In this document: piece after piece, positions 23,001 to 38,000 of the stretch
How positions within the stretch are numbered: the stretch's first letter is position 1
Layout of the letters: every line of letters begins with the position of its first letter
Assembly: GCA_013399695.1 (NCBI GenBank)
Contig: VXAU01001692.1
Span: 1,055-65,054, forward strand
Length of the DNA: 64,000 bases
From: Formicarius rufipectus
Taxonomy: Eukaryota; Chordata; Aves; Passeriformes; Formicariidae
Direction: 5' to 3'
Notes under the pieces: model-generated
The model's input: the letters and a program-made list of their open reading frames with translations, nothing else
Told to the model about the DNA's origin: nothing
Database searches by the model: none
Translations under genes and position numbers: made by a program

Positions 23001-26000
23001 TAGAGTTTCCTTGGGCTTGTTTTCTTCATCTTCTTCTTGTTTTCTTTTTTGTTCCTCTTTCTTCTTCTTTCTCTTTTCCTTCCTTTTCTCCCTTTTGGCT
23101 GCAAGAGCTTGTTTCCTGCTCTCCTCTCTTGACTGTGGAGGAGAAAAAGAATAATATTTAAACATTTTCACACAGACTAAATTATCCTTATAATTCAGAT
23201 CTTCCCTAGAAATCTGGGGGCAGAAAAGGGAGAACATGATGAACTAGAATGTCACATACTGAATCACTACACAGAAACTGGGTAGACTTTATGGAACAAC
23301 AGGACTAGCTGGTCCAACAACTTCTAAGGAATGACAACAAAATAACAACCAAATCAGAGGTATTACAAAAACACATTTACTGGAAAACCAGCAAAATCTC
23401 TCATGCTCTCAGTCCTTTCTCAAACAAACATTTAATAACCTCAGTTGTATTTCTGCAGTGACAGTCACATCTTTGATTCAACCGTTGGTACTCAAAAAAG
23501 TATTTTACATAAAACTGCTCTAATTTTAATCACTTTTTTAATACGTGGAAACAGTCAGCTATGTTGGGTGCAGTTATGCACAGGAACTGATGTGTGTTAA
23601 TAAACTAATGTGGACCTTGTCAAAAATTTAAAGAACATTATAAAAGAGAGGCCACTAAACAGTGTGTAAGGGCATTATTTTAGGACACTGTACAATATTC
23701 CCAGCAAGGGAGAAGGGGATTTTCCCCACTATCTGCTCAAATCCACTGAGCAGAAGTCCATAAAATGCTTATGGATTATGACTTACACATACATAAACAC
23801 CCTATGACAGTGGAGACCTCCCTTGTTCCCACATCCCCTGCTCTGAGATGATCCCAGAGAGCTACTGCCTAAGGAAACTATTGCTAAGTCCAAGCTTCCC
23901 TAAAAAGGAGAGTGCAGTGTCTGAAGCAGAAATCAATTCTCACTTGCCACCCTCAGTATGTGCCTCACTTATATATCAGAGAAGGGAACACACAGTGACA
24001 GAGTGAAGACTGACTGCCCCAAGAAGCACCAAAGGAAACACAGCCTATGTGCTCACACACAGTCCAATCCACTCTACCACATGACAGCAATGTCCCACTC
24101 ACTTTTTCCAGGTCTAGCTCCTTCAGCAGTATTGTTGCATTCTTATTGGCTTCTGCAGCCTGCTGGTCTTTAGCTTTCACAATCGTCTCCACACACTGGT
24201 GACACTTCTTCAACAGGTCCTGGAACACAAACTTGTCTTACTACCCCACAATAAACTAAAATTGAGGAATGTGGCTTGCTCTAAAACATAAGATTGGGTC
24301 CCCTGTATAATAAACATACAAACTATTTTACAGAACAGGTGTCTAAATGCAGGTTTATTTTGTAAGTTCTGTATTAAAAAGGAGACATGCACATATCGCC
24401 GAATCAGATGCATGTGAGCAAATAGTTCAGTTTTTGAATACTTAAGGACTTCCTGTGCAAAACTTTGGTGCAAATTCAGGACAGGGCCTCGTCCCCAGTT
24501 CCAACTCACCTTGTCTGTGATGGTCGCTATGTAGCGCATGCACTCAATGTCTGAAGGAAACTGGTTAACTTCTTTCACCAGGAACTGAACTACTTTCACA
24601 TGTCCCTAGAACAGCAAAGAAAATTCCAACCTCTTGTATAAAATTATCAACATTCATCATCAAAATACAGGTTTGATATCCCTTAGTCCAAATCAAAAGG
24701 CTTGCAATAAGGAAGAACATTTCTGGTGAGCTGCTGTTTGAGAAGGACAGTTATTGCTTGCTCAGAGCTGACAGCACAGCTAATGTTCTGCTTCAGAGTG
24801 GCAAAGACAAGCACTTTCACAAGGTATTTCTTATTTTAAATTGCAAGGACCAAATCAGACCCAAGGACAGAAGCGGATCTTCATATTTTTAGTAAAAGCC
24901 AAGACAACACTTTTAGACACCATCTGTTACCCAATCCACTGTACTGCCACTCATACTATAGAACTATCTTAGATTTTTCAGCTACAAGGTAAGTCTGACA
25001 AGGGTACTGAGCCACCTGCATGTGATCCTGGCAAGTACATTCCTTTGCTCCTGGGATACAGCGAGCAACCACACAAAGGACCCAAATGTTGCTTCTGAAG
25101 TGATGTGAAAGCAAGGCAGACAGCAGTGGTGTGCTCAGCACTGCTGTTTGTCTAAAAAGCTGCACACTTATTTACTGTTTTCTTACAAGCAAAACAGCTA
25201 CAATTAATAATTTCCCATGCTCCTTCAATCCAACACCACAACTGATGGAACCACCACAAAGCAATGTTCTTCCTGCCAAGAAGAAAAGGCAGTAGGTGAC
25301 AAAAGAGCCGACTACACAAAGTGTTCCATCACAGCAGATTAGGAACAGGAGAAGCACAAAAGAATCGGGACAGCTTATTCCAGACTGGCATTGTGTTCAC
25401 CTCAAAAGCAGAACTGAAATAAGCAGTCCAGTCTAGAAAGGTAGAGGGAACTATGGAAATCTCAAACCAGCAACGTCTCAAACACTGGAATGTTTTGGAC
25501 AGTGTACAACTGAAAACAATAAATCTAATATGGTTTATGGAACAGTTTACCACCTCTCAAGCACCGGATCTGTGTGAAGCACAGTAACTACAACTACCTT
25601 CAGGCAGCTACTTTATCAATTTTGCTGTCCCCACCCCCAGCGTCCCGATTCAAGCCTGGAGGAGGAGCCCTGCTTTACAAACAGAGGAGGCTGTGTCCCT
25701 ACCTTGCGGAAGGCTGACATCAGGGGGGTAATTTTGCGGTTGTCTGCGGCGTCCACGTCTGCTCCCGCTTGCACGAGCAGCTGCACCACGTCGTAGTGCC
25801 CCCCGTTGGCCGCCAGCCACAGAGGGGTGTTGCCTTTCTTGTTCCGCACGTCGATGTGCGCTCCGCTGGAAACACACGAGGGCGACAGTGGAACAGGGGA
25901 AGAGTGAAGGTGGGAGACAGCAAAAGACCACGGAAGATCAGAGTACACCTGCATATAGAGCTTTAACAACTGAAATATAGTGTCTAAATGTGAGAAATTC

Positions 26001-29000
26001 TGTCCCTGAAATTTGCTGTTTGATTTGCAACACAGTGAGGCAGGGCTGATTTAAACCTCCGTGATAGAAACACTTGTGCCATGTCACCTACTGCACCACA
26101 GGTGTGCAACCAGCAACCTTTAAACTATCATCAGTGTGGTGACCATCCACAGGACAGAGCAGCCCCCTTGAGACTGTAGCTGCACACAAAGCTCTCCTTG
26201 AAAAGCTCAAGAGCTCCTTCCAGGCTTTGCCCCACATGTGAGAGTGAGGATGAGGTGAAGAAATGTGCCACTAATCATAAAGTCATGGATGGTTTGGGTT
26301 GGAAGGGACCTTAAAGGTCACCTCGTTCCAACCCCCTTGCCATGGGTAGGGATGTCACCACGAGATCAGGTTGCTCAGAGCCCTGTCCAACCTGGCCTTG
26401 AACACTCAATGAGATATGATTTACCGATTAATGAGGAGCTCGCAGAACTTGTAGTGACCCTTGTCTGCTGCAATGGTTAACGCCGTGTCTCTTGAGGAAG
26501 GCACAGGTGGGGCATTCACATCTGCTCCTTTATCAAGGAGAACCCTTCCAACCTCTGCATAGCCCCCTGAAGCTGCTTCCATCAGAGGTGTGAGACCAGT
26601 CTGCACAAAGAAAATAAGTTATTCTGTGAAATTTGTACAATATACTTTGCATAAGACATAAATGATTCCTACAAAGGGAAATAAGATTTTTTTATTTAGC
26701 TGCTTATATTTAGTTTAGGAGCCTAGGAAATAAGATTTTTTTATTTAGCTGCTTATTTAGTTTAGGAGCCTAACTTCAAGCAGTCTCTGTCTCAAAAATA
26801 CCCCAAATCCCCACAGAAAGACCCCCAACAACAAAACACCCACACACAAACCAAACAAACAAAACCAACCCAAAAACCAGATGCTCTTGGGCTTTTGATT
26901 TATACAAACCCAAGCAAACTGTTGACTAAGAACCACCAGATACCTGTCTCAACAGCAAAAGCAAAGTTTATAACAAGACCTCTACAACAAAGGTTAGAAC
27001 AGATTCAAATGAAGACACAAGTGTTTTCAACAAAAATACTGGGAAACTGGCTTTATAGCTTTTCTCTAGCCTCCCTTAGCACTGAGACTGATCTTGGCCC
27101 AACACAGTTGCCAGGCCAGACTGTTAAATAAACTTACACCAGCTGCTAACATGCCCAACTGACCATTTGAGAGCTGGCTTTTATCCATATCCCCTTTTCT
27201 CCAGCCACAGTCATTCCAGAAGCAGGCGGGGTAGACAGACACAGCAATTATTTCAGCAGCCTTAGGAGTTACCAAAAATTCCTTTGTGCTGGGGAAATCA
27301 GTCTGGCTGTCTACACAAGCTTTAAGCTTGCTTTATGGCAGGAGACACAAAGCTGTCCCAGAGCACCAAAGGATGGGACCTGTGGAGCATTTCAGAGGCA
27401 CAGAAGGTCACAGTACTGAAGCCATGGGTTCTACAGCAACGTAAAATCTTTACAAAAAGTCTGACTGCACTACTTCTGCTGCAGACAAGAAGTCTGTTCT
27501 ACATGAAAATCACAAGCAACACTATTCTCTTCCTGCCTAGACTTCACTGGTATGTAAAAACATCTGTTCTGTTAATGAACATCAAGTTTAGACAACAGTG
27601 AATCTGAGTTTCATTATGAGCTCAGAAGGACCAAGTCAGATTTTCCCTAATGCAAAAAAATTCATCACTGATGCTTTTTTTTCTTTAAAGAAACCAAAAA
27701 CTCTCTTCAGAACATTTGAATGATCTGATGTAATAACTCCTGTGAGCCAGAGAGGCTCAAAGTAACAGGAACTTTGAAGAAATTTGATGACTCAAGAGGC
27801 AGTAAGTCATAAGGAAAGGTGACTCCCCCTTACCTTTGCCCTGTGCTCCACATTGGCCTTCCTGTCCAAGAGCAGACTGACCACCTCTGCCCGGCCCTGG
27901 AAGCAGGCCAGGGTGAGGGCTGTGTTCCGGTTGGTCTCAATTTGGGCATTAATATCTGAGCCCATATCAAGCAGCAGCTTCACAGCAGGTACATGGCCAT
28001 TCATAGCAGCCAACATCAGAGGGGAAATTCCCAGCTTGCTCCCAGTCCTAAAGGAAAGAAACAAAACTGCAGTGCCCAGAGCTGGAGGAAAGCCCTGGGA
28101 AACCTAAATGTAGGCAAGAGCAACAAAATGTCAGAATAGAACATGTAACCTACACATTAAAGACACTGAGCTAAAATAGCAGTGTTTAAATTGATAGGAG
28201 AAACCGTAAGAGGACCCATATGCAATAGGTAACTGCAATTTATAAACAAGGAAAATGCAATTCAGCTTTTAGATATTCTCATGGCTGAAGAATATCTAAT
28301 ATATCACATAAGCCTTAAGCTACATTTACTAAAAATCAAGGCTGCATCTGATTCATTCAGAGAAACACATGCTTCTTGCACAGCTGCAGTTTTAACCTTC
28401 CCTGGTTAAGAGTTCTCTCACCCTACCTAGTGATAGAATATATGTGAGCTTTCTAAAAATGAATGGAGAAGAGGTTTAAGAGACATAGCTTATAAATTTG
28501 TTCCTCTTCCTGAAAAAGATATTTTCAGGCAAACACAAAGAGCTTCCCTGAGTGCTTTGGTTGCTTCCTTTACCCAAGTTCTATTGGAAACAGTTTGACT
28601 TCCAGATCTCAGAATGGTGCAAAAGGGAATGAGAAAGAATAGATTTGCAAACTATCCTACCTAAAAATTCAGGTATAAGTCAGATGAAGTTTGTGATAGG
28701 TAAAGATGACTTAAAAGCACCAAGATAACATGAACATACACGAGCACATCAGTGCAGAAAGGTTGCAAGGACTAAAAGCACCTGAGATTCCAACCTGTGC
28801 CTCAGTGTGGAGCCACAACGGGGTGTCTGTGTCACACTGCAGCTCAGCAAGTTACATGGAACATTACCTGGAATTGATTTCTGCCCCAGCATTGAGAAGA
28901 ATCTTGATGATATTAACATAGCCCCCAGATGCAGCAAGGCTCAATGGTGTGTAATCAGACACATTCCTGTGTTCTTTGTTTGCTCCCCGGGCCAGCAGCA

Positions 29001-32000
29001 AGTCAACAACCTGAAAAAACAGCATGGATATTAACAGATATATTGTGGCCTTTGCTGTTATCCAGGGAGTGAAAAGATCTTATCACAAGTTCAAGTTTCC
29101 AGGGTGCTACCAAGTTTCCCTTGTCAACAGACAAGATTCCACAGGAGTATCTCTACCCCCTCCTACTTGACTTTTCCCTATCTCTGTCCAGCCTCCACAG
29201 CTCATGCCCACAGCTGCTGAGCACTTCTCTGCCAGAAAGATCATTTCACCTACACAAGAATGCAAGGCTTTAAAGTGAAGCTCTTCCTGTGAACTTTCAA
29301 TTTTGCATACAAGGGATCTCTCCCACTTCCATAATGTCTCACACTGTCTAAGCACCTCTTTCAGAAACTCACAGAACTTTAATTCAAATGGCATTCCAGC
29401 CACGTTTGACCATCTGTATTACCTGGGAAATACAAAAAAAAGGTGGCAAAAATCAGAGTGACTGATGTTAATGTAATGAGTATGAGGAAGGACACCTCTA
29501 TCAGAAGTTGTTTAAAGGAAATAAAACAGGGGGAAATTAAAACATTTTGGGTGATACACTACACTTCAGTGCACCCCAATTAACTACTAACATAGGCTAG
29601 GTGATTTCCAAATATGCCAGAAATAAGGTTGCCTCAGAAGTTAATAAGCCAGAAATATAAGAGGTAGATACTGGCATAAGGAAAAAAGTAAAGAGAAAGA
29701 ACACAGACTGGAGTTGCTCAATACATAATGCTACCACAGGTCACACTGATCTTGATTTTTATTTCTGAGTACTTTTACTGTTAAAGATCTGCAATACAAA
29801 GGTAAAGTGGAAGCTTTCCAATTTTGGCCAACTATTTAAGTTAATCTGGCACAGACCCCTTGGCCATCTTCTAAGCAAGTATACACATGACTGAAATAGG
29901 AAGGACTTAGCAAGTTATATTTGGACAACAACAGACACAAAAAAAAAATCTGACAAAACTCTGAAACATCCTTAGAAGAGTGGTACAATGTGCCCTGCAA
30001 TGCATCTGCACTTCTCAGCCCTGAAGATGTATATTGCCCACACAAAACTCCAGTTCCTGTCCCTCTGTGCCTACACCGGCTGTTTCAGTTTAGAGAGCAG
30101 GAAGTGTCCAGTGAATAAAGTTATTCAGTAAATAACTCTGCCTCCCTTACCTTGTGAGGATACACTGACTCAAGAAAGATCACAAGTGATCACAAGTGAC
30201 CACAACCATTGGCTAAACAAAAGTGGGACAGGGCAAAAGGGAGAAGAAAAAAGTCTTAAATTTCTTCTTCCTTTCTTGGAAGAAGAAACAGCCTTAAATT
30301 TGCTACATTTAACCCAAGTGAAAAACCTTACAGAAAAAAAGAAGGATTTATCATCAACAGAAGAACCCCAATTCTGTACAAAAACCCCCATCTACAAGTA
30401 GCAACTCAAGCCCTTTGAGGACATGTGTCTGTACCTCCTGGCGTCCACCAGAGCATGCCAAGGAAAGCGGAGTATCCTTTGTGCGCTCCGACTGTGCTTC
30501 GATATCCCCACCTTTGTCCAGAAGAATTTCCACCACACCAACATGTCCAGCAGTTGCAGCCAGAATCAAAGGTGTAAAACCTAGTAACATGACACCATGT
30601 TAGAAGCAACCCTGAGTATCTCAAACATATTATTAAGAAGCAGAAATGCACAAAGGGCTGAATTCATAATGAATTCTATTGATCAGATGTGTCTTCTCAG
30701 ACTGGGGGTTTCCTGGTGCCAGCCATAATCTCAGAGCCTTTCCCAAGCTTCTTTGGTTGCTGTCACATCAAGGCTCTGATTCCAGCCAAAGACTCTTATC
30801 TAAACAATGATCAGTCTGGATTAAGTTCTGAACAACTCCTCTCTTTGGAGAAGTCATGTTTTTCTGCTTAATTCCTGTTCAGTAAAGCTCTCACCAGTGA
30901 CCACATCTGCCCAGTGTGTTTTGCTGATTGCCAGTGGTCAGTGTGAGCTCCAAGCTGTGTGGTGTGATGATTTGGTTCTTTCAGCTTTAAAAGATTTGAG
31001 ATGTTGCTCAGCTCTGTTACTGAGAACAATACCCAACCTGACACCCGTTACCCTTCAGCTCTGTCAGCCAAGACTGGGTGTTCACCCCACCAGCCATAGC
31101 TTGTCAACGTTTCCTGCAGAGAGTGAATCATGAGGACAGAAGTGCCTCGTTTCACCAACATGTTTAAGATCTCATTCAGGTGAACTTCCTTTCAAGAATG
31201 CAGGCAGAAGTGCACGCAGTGTCACTGTGTTTGAATGGTCAATGTTGCTACATGAAGTACAAGAACACATTTTTTGCAAGCTCTGGTAACTTTCTGAAAC
31301 AACGAATCCCACACAGCATTTTGAAGTTTACTGTGTCCCTGTTCCAGCTTACCCTTCTTGTCTCTGTGCTCGATGTTGGCACCACGGGCGATCAGCACAG
31401 ACACGAGTTCCTCGTGCCCTCCTGCACACGCAAGGGTCAGAGCAGTGTCGTGGTTGCTCTCAGTCTGCACCGTGGGGAAGAAACACATGTTCAGGAATTA
31501 AAAACAGGGAGAACTTACATATTCCAGGAGGCAAATCTACTCAGACCCAGCTGCAGTTACTCACATGTGCATCGATGTCCACTGAGGGATACATGGGGAG
31601 CACGGACTGGGCAGGCACGTTGCTCGATGGCTGCGGGCAGGGCTCAGGTGTCGGGGACTCCGTAGTGTGAGAGGAGCTGGTGGAGCCACTGGGCACTCTG
31701 CTGTTCACGGCTGAAAAGGAACACCAGGTTGTTAATCCACTCTTAGGAATGCTGTATTTTTACATGAAAAATAGTAAGTCCTGTAAAGCTGGGTGTAATA
31801 TGCACTGCAATGGTGTAATATCAAAACAGCAACAGGGGGAAACAAGTTACATGTTCCTACAAACAAAAAGCAGCTTTCCAGCAGTTAAACAGTGTAAGCA
31901 TCGTCTCCAGACTGTGACAAGTTAGGAAATAATTTTATGAATCAGCCTGTATGCACTGCAAGTGTGAATTATAAAGGAGATTAGTTTTTCTTTTTCGAAT

Positions 32001-35000
32001 TGTAACCTTCACTGTTAAGAGTTCAATCATAAGCTCAGTCTAAGCAGGTAAAGGATTTATCAGCACACACAAATCTAATCTTCAAAATACAGACTGAGTC
32101 TAGACTTCCAAAATTTTTCACGTAAAGGTTAGTGCACACTTAGCCTCCAGAGAAGTTTTTCAGAGTAAGATGACTGACAGCAACTCCTATTATTAATCAT
32201 GTCTCAGAGTTAAACCAACCCAGGAAGGCAGAAGGGAAGCAGACAGAAGGGGGCAGTCAACAAAAATAAGAGAGCTGAAAACTGTGCTCGCTAAAATTTA
32301 TTCTGATTGATGTTCAGCCTGTAAAAGATGTCATCCTGAAGACCCAACGAAGCTCAGTGATACAGGGAATGCAACTTTATCTCCTTATTTAAAAAAATAA
32401 CAATTTTTAAAAAGAATTGATAATAGATAATAGGATTTTTTTTCACCTAGTTTGAAACAAACAAGCAATCTCCCTGCATGTATCCACTATGGGGCCAGGA
32501 TCTCTGCCTGCCTCTGTAGCCAGATTAGAGTCCAAGGGGAGCCTGGACCCCAGAAGGCTCAGCTGGGATTACCTGCCAGGAAGGTCTAACACACCTACAC
32601 ACTCTGCACTGATGTGCACTTTAGTTACAGTAATTCCTGCTGACAGAGCAGCTGGATTTGACAAGTATTGTCACTGCTGGATTGTCAAGTGTCTCTATTG
32701 CACAGCCTCTTCAGACAGAGCACCTGGTGAGCATTAGTTACTCCAAAACACACAGTATTTTGCAGTTTTCCTGGAAGAAGCAACTGAAGGAAAAAACCAC
32801 TAACAATTACAGGTAAGGAACAAGCTGCAGCGTTTTGCCTTTGTCCAAGTGATTGAAGAATTAAACAAAGATGAAGGACGAACACAAATCTGTACATGAC
32901 TTAGAGGAAAAATTTTGCAAACCTTTCCCAGCTCAACCTTACTCATTCCATTGACAAATTACACATCAGCAATTACTCATAGGAAAACAGTGTAGGTGGA
33001 AAAGTCTTAGAAAATCTCCAACACAACCACTAACACTCTAATTCAGCCTATGCATGACAAGGGAAACACTGACCAGAGTACAGTTAGATGGGTCACTTCC
33101 ATGGGGTTCTGGAAACCTGGTGGGGATTGCCACTGAAATTTGGGAAGATGGCAGTTTCCAGTTGTACTTTAAAGTAAAGCATTCTCCTTGGTGCACTGGC
33201 AAACCAGCATTAACATTTGGTCAGCACGTTTAAGCAACACAGTACTGGATCTGAATTCCCTTTACAACCTTCACGAGCAAACCAGGTTTGTATTAAAAGT
33301 TTCAAGTACAAAAGGTCCCACTTCATCTGCTCACTATGGACTACCACTTACAGCAGCAAATGGGCATTAATTAATGCAATATAATTGTTTTCTTCCTCAG
33401 TGCACTGAAGTGCATGATGATAATTGGATTTCTAAAGATTATTCCTTCCAAAATACAAGACCCAAATCACTCCGTTAAGGACTTATGTTAAATCAAGCTG
33501 GTCCTTTCCTCATGGAAGACACTGGCTCAGCGTTTTCAGGTTCTTGAAAATACAGATATATGTAAAACCATGTGCTGGGCATGCAGAGCAGGGTGTGCAC
33601 TGGAGCCAGTTTAAGGATCCCTAATGTAAAGTATTCAGTGTTGCTGTTACAGGTTCCACAAATTCTCTGTATTTGACAACTATGACTTGAAAATGTCCAA
33701 GTATTTCTTGCACACTTTAGATTTTCATCATGTGCTTGAAACATGAGTGTGTTAAGCACTTCACATGCACAGAAACAACAATGTCAAACGTGAGAGAGAA
33801 CACCAAAGGCAGCAGAAACGCAGATAAACCCTGTACTAATATCCCAATTAAAACAGAATCTAACAACAAATATTCCTACAATGCCCAATAGTTAATGAAC
33901 CCCTCTCTAACTGCCAAGTTCACAGAACTGCAGGATTTTTCAAAGTGTCAATTTTTATTCCCTCAGTGTGGTTAGCAAGCTGGGCCCATGGAGCAGCAAC
34001 ATAATTCACGCTCTGTGGAGCAAAACACACCTGAGAACTTCTGCCTCCAGCTTCATGAGGCTGATTCAGCTCAGGCCAAGTTACACAGCAAAATACAGAT
34101 TCTTCACTTAAAGAAGACCTTGCAGCAATGGTTGCAACATGGCATTCATGTGGAATAGCTGTGGCACTGCAGCTCAGCAGTGAGGGCAGCACTGGCACTG
34201 CCTGTGACTAAGGGAAGGCTGGCTGGAGGGGATGGACACACCAGGACTCCAAGGGAAGGCTGGCTGGAGGGGATGGACCCAGCTGAGGTGGATGAGCACC
34301 TGCTCCATGTCTATGCTGCACTGCAGGATTTTTATGGACTAGAAAAATGTGTGGCTTTCACACTCTGAGGAGAAGAGGGAAGAACTTTCCAAGATGAAGA
34401 CTGTTTCTTAAGGAATAGGAGTTTTGTCTTCTCACCAGGAAGGGTACTAGTAGACACAATGACAGCCAAGTTTTGATTAAAAATTAAAAAAATTGATTAA
34501 TTTTCACAATGTGATCTTCACATAATGTGAATTTTGTGACATAGGCTTTTTATGTTTCCATAGACTTCCATATGATTAAAGAAAAAATATCCTACACGTA
34601 ACAAAATCCAGGTTTCCTCACACTTCATGAAAGGCTTGCAATGTTCCCACAGGTCTGTCTTTGTTGGTGTGAAGCTAGGTGTTGGTCTCCAAAGACACTG
34701 ATGACTATTTCCCAAAGTCATGAAAAAATATCAAAGGAAAAATAAGTAAAACAAAGAAAGCAAGAACTTGGTATTGTACACAATGTAACTCTGGATGCAT
34801 TTACAGAACCTGGAGCAAAGCTCTGGATGAGATTTCAGCTCTACCCAACATAAGCACGGACATTCAGGAAAACGGGGCTTGGATTTCACTTCTCTTTGCT
34901 CTAAGGAACTGGGATTTTCAGGACAAAAAGAATCATCATTTTTCATCCCTGAGCAGCCTTTCAGCCTGTCCAGGCAGCTTCTCAGGAACCTGCTGCTGCA

Positions 35001-38000
35001 GAGGCTTTTTGGTAACTGCAGCTCCTTCCATGAGCCACCATTTCTCACTCCAGATTACCCCAGTAATCAGTTTTACTCCAAACACCAATCCTAAACACAG
35101 TAGCTCAGATGTCACCTTCCAAATCCTTGCTTTAAAACACCACAATTCTATATCACTTACTACAACCAGAATTTCAGAACCAAATAACAAAGTTTCTCAG
35201 GTGATACCTGAAATTGCAGTTTAGAAACATGAACTTGCAGGAGGAAAGTGGGACAGAAGCCTAAAGATACCAGCTGAGTAAAACAGAGATAAAAATATTC
35301 CAACTAGAGACAAAGCCCACCAACAGAGAAAAGAAACTTTCTCATCTTCAATATCCTAACCCAGAAAAAAGCCTCAATTCAGATACTGCCAACTAAGAAA
35401 TCTACCATGGTAAATGCAGAACTTGAACTGAAACTCCAACTATGCAAGAAGAGGCTACAAGAAACCAAATACTGCGTAATGAAAATGGTAGATATGTTCC
35501 AAACTAATGTATTTCTTTCCCACTCTAAACTGTACCGGGTCCCTGTCCCTTCTGCAAACCTAATTAAAATTTTGACTGCAGCAAGTCAGATCTTCAGCAT
35601 AGGATTAGGTGCAAGATTTTTGCATCAGCACATCTGAAAACTCCATTACAACCAAAACATTCTGGAGTGGAAAGAAATGCTTCCTTTTTAGGTTCCAGCT
35701 GACTTTCCAAAAGGTACTTGGTCATGTCTGTGCAGCTTTACGAAAGAGGGGACGCAGAGATATATCTGCCCATGACTCACTGCCCAGCAGTTGCCACTCT
35801 GCACTGACATCCACGACCTCAGCACCTCAGAGCTGACAGACTGTGTCAGTAGACACAGATAAATACTCCATTTATGGATGTTGTTGTGGTTTCATAGAAA
35901 TGCAGATTCTCCCTTACAACTGGTCCCAACTAAGGTTTGAAAAAATTTGCCTCTTACACTATAAGGTCACAGAATGGCTTGGGCTGGAAGGGACCTTAAA
36001 GCTCATCCAGTCCCACCCACTGCCATGGGCAGGGACACCTCCCACCAGATCAGGTTGCTCCAAGCTCCATCCAGCCTGGCCTTGGACATTTCCAGGGATC
36101 CACAGGAAGCCACAGTTTCTCTGCCCAACCTGTGCCAGGGCCTGCCCACCCTCACAGGAAGAAATTCTTAATATCCCATCTAACCCTGCCCTCTGGCAGT
36201 AGGAAGCCATTCTCCCTCGTACTGTCACTCCAGGCCCTTGTCCCAAGTCCCTCTACAGCTCTCCTGGAACCCCTTTAGGCAGTGGAAAAGGCTCTAAGGC
36301 CTCCTCAAATCATTCTCTTCTCCACCAGCTTTCCCACCCTGTCTCCAAAGCAGAACTGCTCCAGCCTTGGATCATTTTCAGATGTCACCACTGGTATGAG
36401 CAACAGGAAAAGCTATTTCAGGGCACAGAGAAAAACCATTTCTGTTTCTCTGAAGCAGCTCCCATCCAAACTGGAACACTCAGTAGGAACAGAGATGTTC
36501 ACACCTCTTTGAAACCCAGAGTCACTCACCACCATCACAGCAGCTCCAGCAGTGGCATTAACGGGACACAACCTCTCCAAGAGCCAGGCTTCCCGTGCAC
36601 CACACACATGCTCCTGAACCATTTTACTTGGATCTATAGCATCTAAAAATCAATTATTGTAATAGTTTTTACTGCTCAAAATTCCTTTAAAAAGATCCAG
36701 GACTAACTGGCAAGTTTGTAGAAAAAAAGTCAAGTGCACTTTCAACAGGGATCAAAGAGTTTGGAGGTTGAGTTTGTATTTACGTGGACAGAATCCTACT
36801 ATATCTCAGATTTAAAATTTCCACAGAGATCACTTTTACACAGTCTGGATTTGAAAAGTGAGGAAATTATCTGTCTCCCAAGAATTTTTTTTTGGTGGGA
36901 GGAGGGAAGTAAAACAAACTTAGGAATTTCGAGAAGAAAATATATTTCAATGAAGCAGCATCAATACACTTTTGCAGAAGCCTCTGTAATTCACCAGCTA
37001 AAGTTTCCTTGAGCTGCATTTCTGTAAATGTAGTTTCTAATAGTTGCAGAAGAGGGTGCTATTTGTAGTTATTTCTGAAATTAATATATCTCACTTCTTA
37101 GCAAAAAATGTCTTTAATTACTGAGCAAAACCAGTAACTAGTTCAAGAAAATGAAGCAGGATCTATTCAAGGGTTGTTTAATTATTTTTAAGATAGGTTT
37201 TCTGGTTGTTTGCAATCTTTTCTTTGCACAGCACAGTTCTCACACTTTTCATTTCTGGATGTGGCAGGAGCTGCTGACCACGAGGGGGTACAGACTCCAT
37301 GGCCTCCTGCTAAACACGTTCACCTCTCAGCAACTGCAGCTGCTCCAAAGATCAAGACCTCGCGGATTAAGTTTTGCAGTAACCATTCAAACTTTCTTCC
37401 TCACATACTCCAGGACTGAAATTTGGAGTAATAAAAATTACGAATGTTTCAACGTTGGATGAGTTCCACAGAGCAGATGCCAGAGCAGAGGGAACTAACA
37501 CCAGTGCTCTCCAAAACAAGAGGCTTTACTGGAATTACATCAAGGAGCAGATGGGAGCTGGTACAACCACCCTACTGCTCCACCCATTGTACGTTCCATG
37601 GGACGCTGCAAAGTCACAGGTAGTCTCAACTTGCATGAGCTTGATGCAATTACCATTCCAAAGGCTCCCAGGAATGTCTGGCCACAGATCCCACCAACAC
37701 TTCTACAACCTTGACACAAACTTCAGAGGACAGGGCAGTAACTATTAAACGGGAAGGGCAGGGGGAGACACAGACAGGAAAATAATGGGGAGGGGGACAG
37801 GCACAAGGTACAAAGAAAAGTTGAAAAACACTGAATTAAAAAAAAGCAAACCAACAAACAAACAAAACTACAGACCAAACAACACTGGCTATATCCTACA
37901 TACCTCCAGCCGCAAACCTCAATCCCAGTCAAATCCAGGAAAGGAAGTCACCCAAAGTGATCCCTCTTTTTGCCCAAGGGGATTCAAACACCCCAATGTG

